The notes under the pieces: generated by a model
Told to the model about the DNA's origin: nothing
What the model saw: the letters and a program-made list of their open reading frames with translations, nothing else
Databases searched by the model: none
Program-made: the position numbers and the translations under genes
DNA from: Phycisphaerae bacterium
GTDB lineage: Bacteria; Planctomycetota; Phycisphaerae; Phycisphaerales; SM1A02
Assembly: GCA_002591705.1 (NCBI GenBank)
Contig: PAAB01000035.1
Coordinates: 44,866-50,082 of the forward strand
Direction of reading: 5' to 3'
DNA length: 5,217 nucleotides
Shown: in pieces, positions 1 to 4,986 of the stretch
How the letters are laid out: every line of letters starts with the position of its first letter
Position numbering within the stretch: position 1 is the first letter of the stretch

Positions 1-528
1 CTGCTCATCCACCCGCTGGTGGGCGAGACGAAGCCCGGCGACATTCCGGCCGATGTCCGCATGAACTGCTACGAGACCATCATCGAGCACTACTTCGTCG
101 ATGACCGCACGATGCTGACCGTGATGCCCGCTGCGATGCGGTACGCCGGTCCGCGTGAAGCCGTGCTGCATGCACTGGTCCGTCAGAACTACGGTGTGAC
201 CCACTTCATCGTGGGGCGTGACCACGCCGGAGTGGGTGACTACTACGGCACCTACGACGCCCAGAACATCTTCGACGAGTACGACGAGGGCGACATCGAT
301 GTCACCCCCCTGAAGTTCGAGCACGCCGCCTGGAGCCATCGGGCTCAGGGCATGGTGTCCAGCAAGACCTTCCCCAAATTCGAGAACGACCAGGTCTTCC
401 TCAGCGGAACCAAGGTTCGCGATCTTCTGGCCCAGGGCGAACGGCCCCCGGCCGAGTTTTCGCGGCCGGAGGTGGCTGACGTCCTGATCGAATGGGCCAC
501 GAGCGAAGCCGCTACGCCCACCGCCTGA
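1..528 (+). CDS. sat: Sulfate adenylyltransferase (ATP sulfurylase), C-terminal part, 5' end outside window
   Basis: This is the last 175 residues of ATP sulfurylase, which makes adenosine 5'-phosphosulfate (APS) and pyrophosphate from ATP and sulfate in the cytoplasm, the first step of sulfate activation. The reading frame is open from base 1, so the N-terminal half, including the usual QxRNPxHxxH nucleotide-binding motif, lies outside the window. Seen in the fragment: [11 protein letters not shown] at residues 4-14, MRYAGPREA at 46-54, the signature GRDHAGVG at 72-79, FLSGTKVR at 133-140 and EFSRPEV near 152-158, all in the order known for the family. The segment after KFEH (about residues 105-125) reads [10 protein letters not shown], where many family members carry a cysteine-rich zinc site, so no such site is present here. 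It ends in TGA, 29 bases before cysC, and the two are probably co-transcribed. The identification is secure; an assimilatory role is inferred from the cysC neighbour. Confidence 0.96.
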   Translation: MLIHPLVGETKPGDIPADVRMNCYETIIEHYFVDDRTMLTVMPAAMRYAGPREAVLHALVRQNYGVTHFIVGRDHAGVGDYYGTYDAQNIFDEYDEGDIDVTPLKFEHAAWSHRAQGMVSSKTFPKFENDQVFLSGTKVRDLLAQGERPPAEFSRPEVADVLIEWATSEAATPTA

Positions 529-557
529 AACCTCCAACCGCAAGTGAGACCACGACA

Positions 558-1175
558 ATGGCTGAACAGGTAGCAACAAACATCACCTGGCACGACGGAA
601 CCGTCACTCGTCAGGAGCGTCAGGACGTTCTCAAGCAGAAGGGCGCGACGGTCTGGTTCACCGGACTGTCGGGCAGCGGCAAGAGCACCATCGCCGTCGC
701 CCTCGAGCAGGTTCTCTTCCAGCGTGGACACGTCGCCTATCGCCTCGATGGCGACAACGTCCGCATGGGCCTCAACAAGAACCTCGGATTCTCCGCCGAG
801 GACCGGGCCGAGAACATCCGCCGCATCGGAGAGGTGTGCAAGCTGTTCGCCGACGGCTGCGTGATCACGCTTTCGAGCTTCATCAGTCCGTACCGCGAGG
901 ATCGCGATCAGGTTCGGGCACTGCACGCCGACGGTGAACTCGACTTCATCGAGTGCTACGTGGACTGCCCGCTCGACGTCGCCGAGGAACGTGATCCCAA
1001 GGGGCTGTACAAGAAGGCCCGGGCCGGTGAGATCAAGGGTTTCACCGGGATCGATGATCCCTACGAGGAGCCGGAGAAGCCGGAACTGCACATCCGCACC
1101 GATCAGCTGACGCTCGAGCAGTCGGTGCAGGCCGTGCTGGACTGCCTGGCCGACCGTGGACTGCTCAAGGGCTGA
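558..1175 (+). CDS. cysC: Adenylylsulfate kinase (APS kinase)
   Basis: This 205-residue protein phosphorylates APS at the 3' position with ATP to give PAPS, the second step of sulfate activation after Sat. Seen in order: the N-terminal [14 protein letters not shown] segment typical of the family (8-21), the Walker A P-loop GLSGSGKST (36-44), [11 protein letters not shown] (63-73), ENIRRIGEV (85-93), ISPYREDR (109-116) with Ser110 at the place of the serine that becomes phosphorylated in known APS kinases, and [23 protein letters not shown] (148-170). The family usually has DNVRHGL; here Met70 replaces the His. Length is normal for a single-domain CysC. The reading frame stays open upstream to 492, overlapping sat, but the ATG at 558 puts the conserved N-terminus at the right distance; its Shine-Dalgarno is weak (GTGAGA upstream). 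It lies 29 bases after sat and 22 bases before a strong terminator hairpin, so it closes the operon. Confidence 0.96.
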   Translation: MAEQVATNITWHDGTVTRQERQDVLKQKGATVWFTGLSGSGKSTIAVALEQVLFQRGHVAYRLDGDNVRMGLNKNLGFSAEDRAENIRRIGEVCKLFADGCVITLSSFISPYREDRDQVRALHADGELDFIECYVDCPLDVAEERDPKGLYKKARAGEIKGFTGIDDPYEEPEKPELHIRTDQLTLEQSVQAVLDCLADRGLLKG

Positions 1176-1197
1176 ACGCAGTCCGCCACCGAAATCG

Positions 1198-1229
1198 AAC
1201 AGGGCCCCCGTCGAGACGGGGGCCCTGTT
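1198..1229. terminator. Bidirectional intrinsic terminator between cysC and the pseudopilin gene
   Basis: The arms AACAGGGCCCCCGTC (1198-1212) and GACGGGGGCCCTGTT (1215-1229) are perfectly complementary. In practice this gives a 14-pair stem with a CGAG loop. On the plus strand the stem runs into TTTCATTC, on the minus strand into TTCGATTTC, so both T-tracts are short and interrupted. It lies 22 bases after the cysC stop and 20 bases beyond the stop of the convergent pseudopilin gene, as expected for a shared terminator. The hairpin is certain; bidirectional function is inferred. Confidence 0.88.
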
Positions 1230-1249
1230 TCATTCGATGTCGTTCGGGT

Positions 1250-2317
1250 TCAACCGCCGCCGCTGCGGATCAGATCATCGAACTCCTCGATCTGATCGGG
1301 CTCGGCGGCATCCCATTCCTGTACGTAGCCGCCGTTGGTGTTGATCGGCCCGTCCTGATGGGAAAGGAACACGCCGTCCGGTCCGGCGGAGATGAGCACG
1401 AAGCTTCCGTTTGCGGTTCCGAACCCCCAGTCGTCGATCTGGTATAAGGCCGGATGCGCTACGATTGAGGTCAGCCATCGTCGCTGCTCGACCGCATCGC
1501 CGTCGCCATCTTCACCGGCAATGCGGCTTCCGGAGATGGCATCGCTGTCGGAGAACTCGTACTGCTTCTGGCGGATACGGTCGGTGCCCAGGGCAGTTGC
1601 CCCGACGTAGAGTCCGATGCCCTGGTTCGAGAACTGGCCCCGGGTGTCCACGTCGCCGACCAGCGGTCCGCCCTTCCGATCGCGTCGGAGGTAGATGATC
1701 GGATTTCCCCAGGGGTCGTAGAGATCGGGCAGCTGGTTGTATCCCTGCGTCCTTGCCTCTTCTTCGTTGGGTTCGGAGGTCGTCAGCCAGCGGTTGATGA
1801 GCTCGGACGCCTTGGGAGCGAAGTAGGGTGGGTAGGGTTTGCCGTCGATCAGCGGCCCTTCGCTGATGCGGGTGCGGTCGACGATCAACTGCCATTCGCG
1901 ATCGGAGTTGCTGGGATCCTGGAGGGTGATCTCCACCGGATCACGGGCGGCATCCCGGAAGCGGTCGTACTCGACGGTGTTGGGATTCGATGCCGGTTCG
2001 TCGGAGGTCCGCACGCGATAGCCGCCCATCATGTGCAGCAGGGCGTTCTGGGTGCTGGTGAGCTGACTGCCGTCTCCGAGGATGCGGGTGGGGATCACGC
2101 CGGGATAGCGGCCGTGTTCCTGGGCGAAGGAGTCGCATGCGGCGGCGAAGGAGCTCAGGGTGGCATCCGCCTGGCTGCGGGTCGCCGATTCGGTCGCGCT
2201 GCTCAGGGCGGTCAGCAGAATGCCGGCGAGGACAGCGATGATGCTGATGACGACGAGCAGTTCGACCAGCGTGAATGCATTGCGATGAGGTGTGGTCTGC
2301 CGTGTGGTGCGGTGCAT
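1250..2317 (-). CDS. Type II secretion GspG-like pseudopilin with prepilin N-terminal cleavage/methylation domain
   Basis: This 355-residue protein carries a type IV prepilin signal: a basic leader (residues 1-14), a predicted prepilin-peptidase cut between Ala14 and Phe15, FTLVE with the conserved Glu at mature position 5, and a hydrophobic helix (about 17-38) that would anchor it in the inner membrane before assembly. HGRYPG (68-73), DPWGNP (201-206) and ISAGPDG (309-315) are motifs of the GspG major-pseudopilin family. An acidic GEDGDGDA loop lies at 268-275. GspG proteins are usually about 140-150 residues, so this one has large insertions between and after the core motifs, as in the enlarged secretin-system-like prepilins that planctomycetes carry in many copies. 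No gspD, gspE, gspF or prepilin peptidase gene is in the window, so its partners are unknown. The ATG at 2317 has a modest GGAA seven bases upstream. The family call is firm; the exact role (secretion, pilus or surface structure) is open. Confidence 0.88.
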   Translation of the reverse strand: MHRTTRQTTPHRNAFTLVELLVVISIIAVLAGILLTALSSATESATRSQADATLSSFAAACDSFAQEHGRYPGVIPTRILGDGSQLTSTQNALLHMMGGYRVRTSDEPASNPNTVEYDRFRDAARDPVEITLQDPSNSDREWQLIVDRTRISEGPLIDGKPYPPYFAPKASELINRWLTTSEPNEEEARTQGYNQLPDLYDPWGNPIIYLRRDRKGGPLVGDVDTRGQFSNQGIGLYVGATALGTDRIRQKQYEFSDSDAISGSRIAGEDGDGDAVEQRRWLTSIVAHPALYQIDDWGFGTANGSFVLISAGPDGVFLSHQDGPINTNGGYVQEWDAAEPDQIEEFDDLIRSGGG

Positions 2318-2465
2318 GAGATCGTTCCAGAGGCGATAGCGACTTCCGGGAGGACGCTCCGCCCGGTTGAATACGCGTTCCCGTTCCGCATGTCCGCTGC
2401 CGAGGAAAGTGTATACCGAACCGGATCCGGAGCCAGCCTACGGGCGGAAAATCGCCGCGATCGGC

Positions 2466-2945
2466 TCAACCTTCTTCGGCGGCGGTGCTCCGCAACGCGG
2501 CTCGTTGCAGGAAGGAGGGGAGGCAGCGTTCGATGAACGCTTCGACCGCCGTGATGGTGGCCGCGTGGCTGGTGCCCCACAGGCAGGCGTGGCCGATGCC
2601 GGCATCCTGATCCATCAGGACGCGGTACTGCTCCTCCACCATGAGCATGGTGGGAAGCCGGCCGCCGTAGAACGCCGAGGCGGCGTTCTGCTCGGGATCT
2701 CCGATGGAGATGGTTGGTTGCAGCATTAGATCACGATCGTTGAGGTACCACAGATCGGTGACGATCAGCGGGTGCAGGTCGGCGGCGGGGGGGAGATCGT
2801 CCGAGTTCCGGATCGCATCCACGATCCCGTGCGCAAGGGGGCGATCGGCGAGTTCGCTTCGCGGTCCTGCGCCGACCACCACGGGGAGCAGTCGTCGGGG
2901 GGGTGGAGACATGTCGAGATTGAACGTCGGCGTGGATTCGGTCAC
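2466..2945 (-). CDS. Conserved-looking protein of unknown function, downstream of prfA
   Basis: I do not recognise this 159-residue protein. It starts at GTG behind a perfect AGGAGG with a seven-base spacer, which makes translation very likely, and ends in TGA. It has no signal peptide and no clear membrane helix, so it is probably cytoplasmic. Visible pieces: a proline-rich N-terminus, RRLLPVVVGAG (17-27) that looks like a beta strand with a glycine turn, ADLHPLIVTDLWYLNDRDL (55-73), ISIGDPEQNAASAFYGGRLP (79-98) with a GDPEQN loop, and GHACLWGTSHAATITAVEAFIERCLPSFL (118-146), which looks like a strand or loop followed by an amphipathic helix. There are two cysteines (121, 141) and no known catalytic motif. 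It starts 34 bases after the prfA stop and is probably translated from the same transcript. The place after prfA is often held by prmC, the methyltransferase of release factors, but this protein lacks the NPPY motif of that family. A role linked to translation is only a guess. Confidence 0.82.
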   Translation of the reverse strand: MTESTPTFNLDMSPPPRRLLPVVVGAGPRSELADRPLAHGIVDAIRNSDDLPPAADLHPLIVTDLWYLNDRDLMLQPTISIGDPEQNAASAFYGGRLPTMLMVEEQYRVLMDQDAGIGHACLWGTSHAATITAVEAFIERCLPSFLQRAALRSTAAEEG

Positions 2946-2952
2946 GTGGAGT

Positions 2953-2958
2953 CCTCCT
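2953..2958 (-). promoter_or_regulatory. Shine-Dalgarno AGGAGG that fixes the GTG start of the unknown gene
   Basis: The minus strand reads AGGAGG followed by ACTCCAC and then GTG at 2945-2943. Core and seven-base spacing are ideal, and no other start in the first residues has a comparable site (the Met at residue 12 has none). This is the only perfect ribosome binding site visible in the window. Confidence 0.85.
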
Positions 2959-2979
2959 GCCTTCTGATCGGCATTCGGC

Positions 2980-4062
2980 TCACAACGCCTGCAGCCGCCG
3001 CGTGGTTTCCAACTCCATCAGGGCGTCGACGAGCGGCTGGAGTTCACCGCCCAGGATGCGATCGAGGTTGAACGATTCACCAAGCCGATGATCGACCGCG
3101 ATGTTGTCCTTCGACCGGTAGGTTCTGATCTTCTCGGCCCGGGACCCGGATCCGATCATGGAGTTCCGGGCTTCGGCCCGTTCGGCATCCGCCTCGGCCT
3201 TCTGTCGTTCGTACAGTCTGGCCCGCAGGAGCTGCCACGCCTTCTGGCGGTTCTGGGCCTGGCTCTTGGTGTCCTGCATCCGAACTTCGATCCCCGAGGG
3301 TTCGTGGATCAGGTGCACCGCCGTGGCCACCTTGTTCACGTTCTGGCCGCCGGGCCCGGTGGAGGTGGTGATCATCTCCCGGACGTCATTGGGATCCAGA
3401 TTCAGCTCGACCTCCTCGGGTTGCGGCAGCACCGCCACCGTCGCGGTCGACGTGTGCACCCGTCCCTGCGATTCCGTGGCCGGAACCCGCTTGACCTGAT
3501 GGGTGCCTCCTTCGAAGCAGAGGCTGGACCAGGCGCCTTCACCTTCGATCTCGATGATGCATGCCTTGCAGCCCCCGACGTCTCCCGGGGCGTGATCCAG
3601 CGTGTTGAACGTCCAGCCACGGTCGGAGGCGTACCGACGGTAGACCTCCAGGAGATCTCCGGCCCAGAGTGCCGCTTCGTCGCCTCCGACGCCGGCGCGG
3701 ACTTCGAGGATCAGCGCCGAGACGGCACGGTCCTCGGCGGTCACCAGAAGATTCCGCAGTTCTCCTGCGAGCTGCTCCGCATCGGTGCGGGCGAGCTCGA
3801 GTTCCTCTCGGGCGAGTTCGATCAGTTCCGGATCACGCTCCTGGTCGATGACCTGCATTGCTTCCGTTCGCCGGGTCTCGCAGAGGCTCCAGTTCCGGAA
3901 GCGGTTCACGATCGGTTGCAGGGCTGCCTTGCGAATCGAAAGGTTGCGAACCAGGCGGTGGTCGATCAGCACGTCCGGATCGAGCAGCTTCGCTTCCAGA
4001 TCCGAAAACTGTTCGTCCAGTTCCCGGAGTTTGCGGATCAGGTTGTCGGCAAGAGAGGTCAT
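2980..4062 (-). CDS. prfA: Peptide chain release factor 1
   Basis: This 360-residue protein has the usual RF1 length. RF1 enters the ribosomal A site at UAA and UAG and triggers release of the finished peptide. Seen in order: a helical N-terminal domain (about 1-105), RAGVGGDEAALWAGDL (122-137), GEGAWS (174-179), the PAT tripeptide (194-196) inside RVPATESQGRVHTS that reads stop codons and marks RF1 rather than RF2 (which has SPF), GGQ (238-240) in GPGGQNVNK, the catalytic peptidyl-release motif, and EKIRTY (310-315) near the C-terminus. Several family positions differ: GTHQVKRVP for the common GVHRVQRVP, NVNKVATAVHLIHEPSG after GGQ, and RTYRSKDNIAVDHR for RTYNFPQNRVTDHR. This suggests a divergent lineage, but all key motifs are intact. 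The ATG at 4062 fits the family N-terminus, though its Shine-Dalgarno is weak. The gene ends in TGA, a codon RF1 does not read. rpmE lies upstream, behind a terminator and a long gap, so prfA likely has its own promoter. Confidence 0.96.
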   Translation of the reverse strand: MTSLADNLIRKLRELDEQFSDLEAKLLDPDVLIDHRLVRNLSIRKAALQPIVNRFRNWSLCETRRTEAMQVIDQERDPELIELAREELELARTDAEQLAGELRNLLVTAEDRAVSALILEVRAGVGGDEAALWAGDLLEVYRRYASDRGWTFNTLDHAPGDVGGCKACIIEIEGEGAWSSLCFEGGTHQVKRVPATESQGRVHTSTATVAVLPQPEEVELNLDPNDVREMITTSTGPGGQNVNKVATAVHLIHEPSGIEVRMQDTKSQAQNRQKAWQLLRARLYERQKAEADAERAEARNSMIGSGSRAEKIRTYRSKDNIAVDHRLGESFNLDRILGGELQPLVDALMELETTRRLQAL

Positions 4063-4109
4063 GCGCAGTTGCTCGATGATCGTGAAACACCGTCGAGGAC
4101 AGTGAAGTT

Positions 4110-4209
4110 GGCATGCACCGTACCGTGCACATCGTTGTGAAGGAAGTCACGGCATGCAGTCCATCATCATGCAGTGCCGCGCGTTGTTGCAACGCGCATG
4201 CATGCATGC
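4110..4209. repeat. Cluster of GCATGC sites upstream of prfA
   Basis: The 6-base palindrome GCATGC occurs at 4111-4116, 4152-4157, 4196-4201, 4200-4205 and 4204-4209. The first two share the longer GGCATGCA (4110-4117 and 4151-4158). Starts at 4111, 4152 and 4196 are 41 and 44 bases apart, close to four helical turns. Related ATGCA words also occur at 4169-4173 and 4211-4215. The cluster lies 48 to 147 bases before the prfA start, where operators or a binding array for a dimeric regulator could sit. The repeats are seen; a binding role is inferred. Confidence 0.6.
4179..4197. repeat. Perfect 8-bp inverted repeat with 3-base loop
   Basis: GCGCGTTG (4179-4186), loop TTG, and CAACGCGC (4190-4197) form a perfect GC-rich hairpin. 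No T-tract follows on either strand, so it is unlikely to be a terminator. It runs directly into the GCATGCATGC palindrome. It could be a cruciform, an operator, or part of a prfA leader. Confidence 0.7.
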
Positions 4210-4210
4210 G
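4195..4210. repeat. 16-bp perfect palindrome built of a GCAT tetranucleotide repeat
   Basis: CGCATGCATGCATGCG reads the same on both strands. Together with the preceding CG the bases 4193-4210 alternate pyrimidine and purine without a break for 18 bases, a pattern known to favour Z-DNA under negative supercoiling. It also is a short tandem repeat, so its length may vary between strains by slippage. Confidence 0.7.
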
Positions 4211-4304
4211 ATGCACAGCAAGCCGTTGGGTTTCCGATGTCACCTCGGACGGATCGGGGGGCACCGAGGGAGCGTCGTCGGGAGCCCATGCAACGTGTGG
4301 CGTC

Positions 4305-4345
4305 GGGGGGCTCGATGGGGGATGGGGGGGCAGGGAAACAGGGGG
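4305..4345 (+). other. Candidate G-quadruplex motif with five G-runs
   Basis: The plus strand has G-runs of 6 (4305-4310), 5 (4317-4321), 7 (4324-4330), 3 (4333-4335) and 5 (4341-4345), separated by 6, 2, 2 and 5 bases. This satisfies the standard pattern of at least four runs of three or more G with loops of 1-7 bases. The G-rich strand would be the template for leftward transcription toward prfA, so a folded structure could slow the polymerase if a transcript passes here. More G-runs lie at 4256-4261, 4407-4412 and 4419-4423. Confidence 0.6.
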
Positions 4346-4450
4346 CTCATGCGAGGGCTAATTACATTCTTGAGAAGATTGAAATGCGATTTCAGGGCTG
4401 TGAGCTGGGGGGAAGTGTGGGGGCTTCTGCTTCGATTGATGTGAGAGAGT

Positions 4451-4459
4451 TGTGGATAA
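4451..4459 (-). promoter_or_regulatory. Perfect DnaA box (TTATCCACA on the minus strand)
   Basis: TGTGGATAA on the plus strand is the exact complement of the strict bacterial DnaA box TTATCCACA. It lies in the AT-richer patch of a gap otherwise rich in G and C. I found no second perfect or one-mismatch box nearby; the closest words, such as CGATGCACA at 4209-4217 and TGTGGACAT at 4547-4555, differ by two positions. It may be an isolated DnaA site that regulates or titrates, part of a weakly conserved origin, or chance. Confidence 0.5.
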
Positions 4460-4493
4460 CTTGGTCGGCGCTCCATGAGTGCGGTCAAAAGCA

Positions 4494-4505
4494 CCATTTA
4501 AATGG
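4494..4505. repeat. 12-bp AT-centred palindrome near the DnaA box
   Basis: CCATTTAAATGG is a perfect palindrome, with six A/T pairs at its centre plus two at the flanks, 35 bases from the DnaA box. It is unusual in such GC-rich DNA. It could be an operator or an easily melted site; nothing in the sequence decides. Confidence 0.55.
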
Positions 4506-4513
4506 CCTCGGAT

Positions 4514-4529
4514 GGACTTTTGGTCTTTT
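4514..4529 (+). repeat. Tandem 8-base repeat GGACTTTT GGTCTTTT
   Basis: Two adjacent octamers differ at one position. CTTTTG appears at 4517-4522 and 4525-4530, and its complement CAAAAG at 4486-4491, flanking the CCATTTAAATGG palindrome. CAAAAG and CTTTTG could pair to form a weak stem around the palindrome. Confidence 0.4.
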
Positions 4530-4759
4530 GCTCCAATGTGATTCATGTGGACATGGCGCTGGCCCATCTCCGGAGGGGCACAGGCCGATCTGAAGCGAGG
4601 CGGGGGCTTGCGACGCAGTACGACGCAACTGAAGCGTCAGTGGGATCGAGTTGCCCGCCGCGGCATATGGTGCATCGAACCGGATGGTCGTCGGGATGTG
4701 GGTTCACCAGGATTCCAGATCGCACGCATCGATGTCGACTGCTGGGGCGTCTGGTGCAG

Positions 4760-4792
4760 CGGTTGCGTGAGGTGTCGACGAGCCGGTTGCGT
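4760..4792 (+). repeat. Direct repeat of CGGTTGCGT, 24 bases apart
   Basis: CGGTTGCGT occurs at 4760-4768 and again at 4784-4792. The 24-base units around it share a few further positions, which suggests an old tandem duplication. GTGTCGACG, found between the copies (4772-4780), recurs at 4904-4912. Confidence 0.45.
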
Positions 4793-4807
4793 ACGGTCGT
4801 GGCATTC

Positions 4808-4885
4808 GGACCGACACTGATGGAGGCTTCGACGGTTCGGACTCGACCAAGTCCGACCGGCTTCCACCATCGTGCCCACCGGTCT
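4808..4885. other. Long imperfect hairpin, possible structured RNA
   Basis: Working inward, GACCG (4809-4813) pairs with CGGTC (4880-4884), CAC (4815-4817) with GTG (4872-4874), GATGG (4819-4823) with CCATC (4867-4871), GG (4825-4826) with CC (4864-4865), CGG (4833-4835) with CCG (4857-4859), and TCGGACT (4837-4843) with AGTCCGA (4850-4856), closed by a six-base loop. That is about 25 pairs in 78 bases with small bulges and one larger internal loop. There is no T-tract. It matches no RNA family I recognise and could be chance in GC-rich DNA. Confidence 0.35.
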
Positions 4886-4934
4886 ACGAACGTGGACGGA
4901 CACGTGTCGACGTGACATGCTCGGCTGAATGAAA

Positions 4935-4958
4935 GCACCCCGGGGGGAGCCGGGGTGC
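4935..4958 (-). terminator. Intrinsic terminator of rpmE
   Basis: GCACCCCGG (4935-4943) and CCGGGGTGC (4950-4958) form a perfect 9-pair stem with a six-base loop. On the minus strand the stem is followed by TTTCATTCAG. It lies 28 bases beyond the rpmE stop. The tail TTTCATTC is the same as that after the cysC hairpin. Its presence implies that prfA is not simply read from the rpmE promoter. Confidence 0.82.
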
Positions 4959-4986
4959 GAATGATCGTGGCAGTGGGGTGCGGGGA

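Larger units (their letters stand above)
4063..4934. other. Long gene-free region between rpmE terminator and prfA, rich in repeats and palindromes
   Basis: I find no credible gene in these 872 bases. The open frames on both strands give Arg-, Trp- and Cys-rich translations with no family motif, and none has a good ribosome binding site. No tRNA T-arm, tmRNA, SRP RNA or RNase P signature was recognised. The stretch divides into a palindrome-rich block next to prfA (4102-4210), a G-skewed block (4251-4430), an AT-richer patch (about 4361-4545), a GC-rich block with short direct repeats (4605-4800) and an imperfect hairpin block (4808-4885). It must contain the prfA promoter if the rpmE terminator works, but I see no convincing -35/-10 pair. 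The individual elements are listed separately. Confidence 0.7.

Noticed and set aside
345..1091. Long minus-strand open frame of 248 codons across sat and cysC
   Set aside because: It is antisense to two clearly identified genes and its translation has no family motif; high GC content keeps such frames open.
2410..2415. TATACA on the minus strand as a -10 element for the pseudopilin gene
   Set aside because: No acceptable -35 sequence lies 16-18 bases upstream, so a promoter cannot be supported.
2421..2430. CCGGATCCGG palindrome as terminator of the unknown gene
   Set aside because: The stem has no loop and no T-tract follows it in the direction of transcription.
3088..4140. 350-codon plus-strand open frame over prfA
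   Set aside because: It is the mirror of prfA, which has full-length family motifs on the other strand.
4328..4335. GGGCAGGG, a match to the FtsK-orienting octamer of E. coli
   Set aside because: One match inside a G-rich stretch is expected by chance, and the motif is not known to be used in this lineage.
4174..4593. 139-codon plus-strand open frame with a CDSCGHG segment
   Set aside because: A single CxxC is weak evidence; the rest is low-complexity, runs through the G-rich repeats, and has no ribosome binding site.
4545..4820. 91-codon plus-strand frame whose middle (LKRQWDRVARRGIWCIEPDG) looks protein-like
   Set aside because: Tryptophan and arginine content is extreme, third-position GC is lower than in the real genes, no start signal is visible, and I know no related family.
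4821..4870. TTCGACGG and CCACCA words that recall tmRNA ends
   Set aside because: They lie too close together and there is no acceptor stem, T-arm or tag reading frame.
4543..4938. 131-codon minus-strand frame between the rpmE terminator and prfA
   Set aside because: It begins inside the terminator region, lacks a ribosome binding site, and its composition is that of an accidental GC-rich frame.
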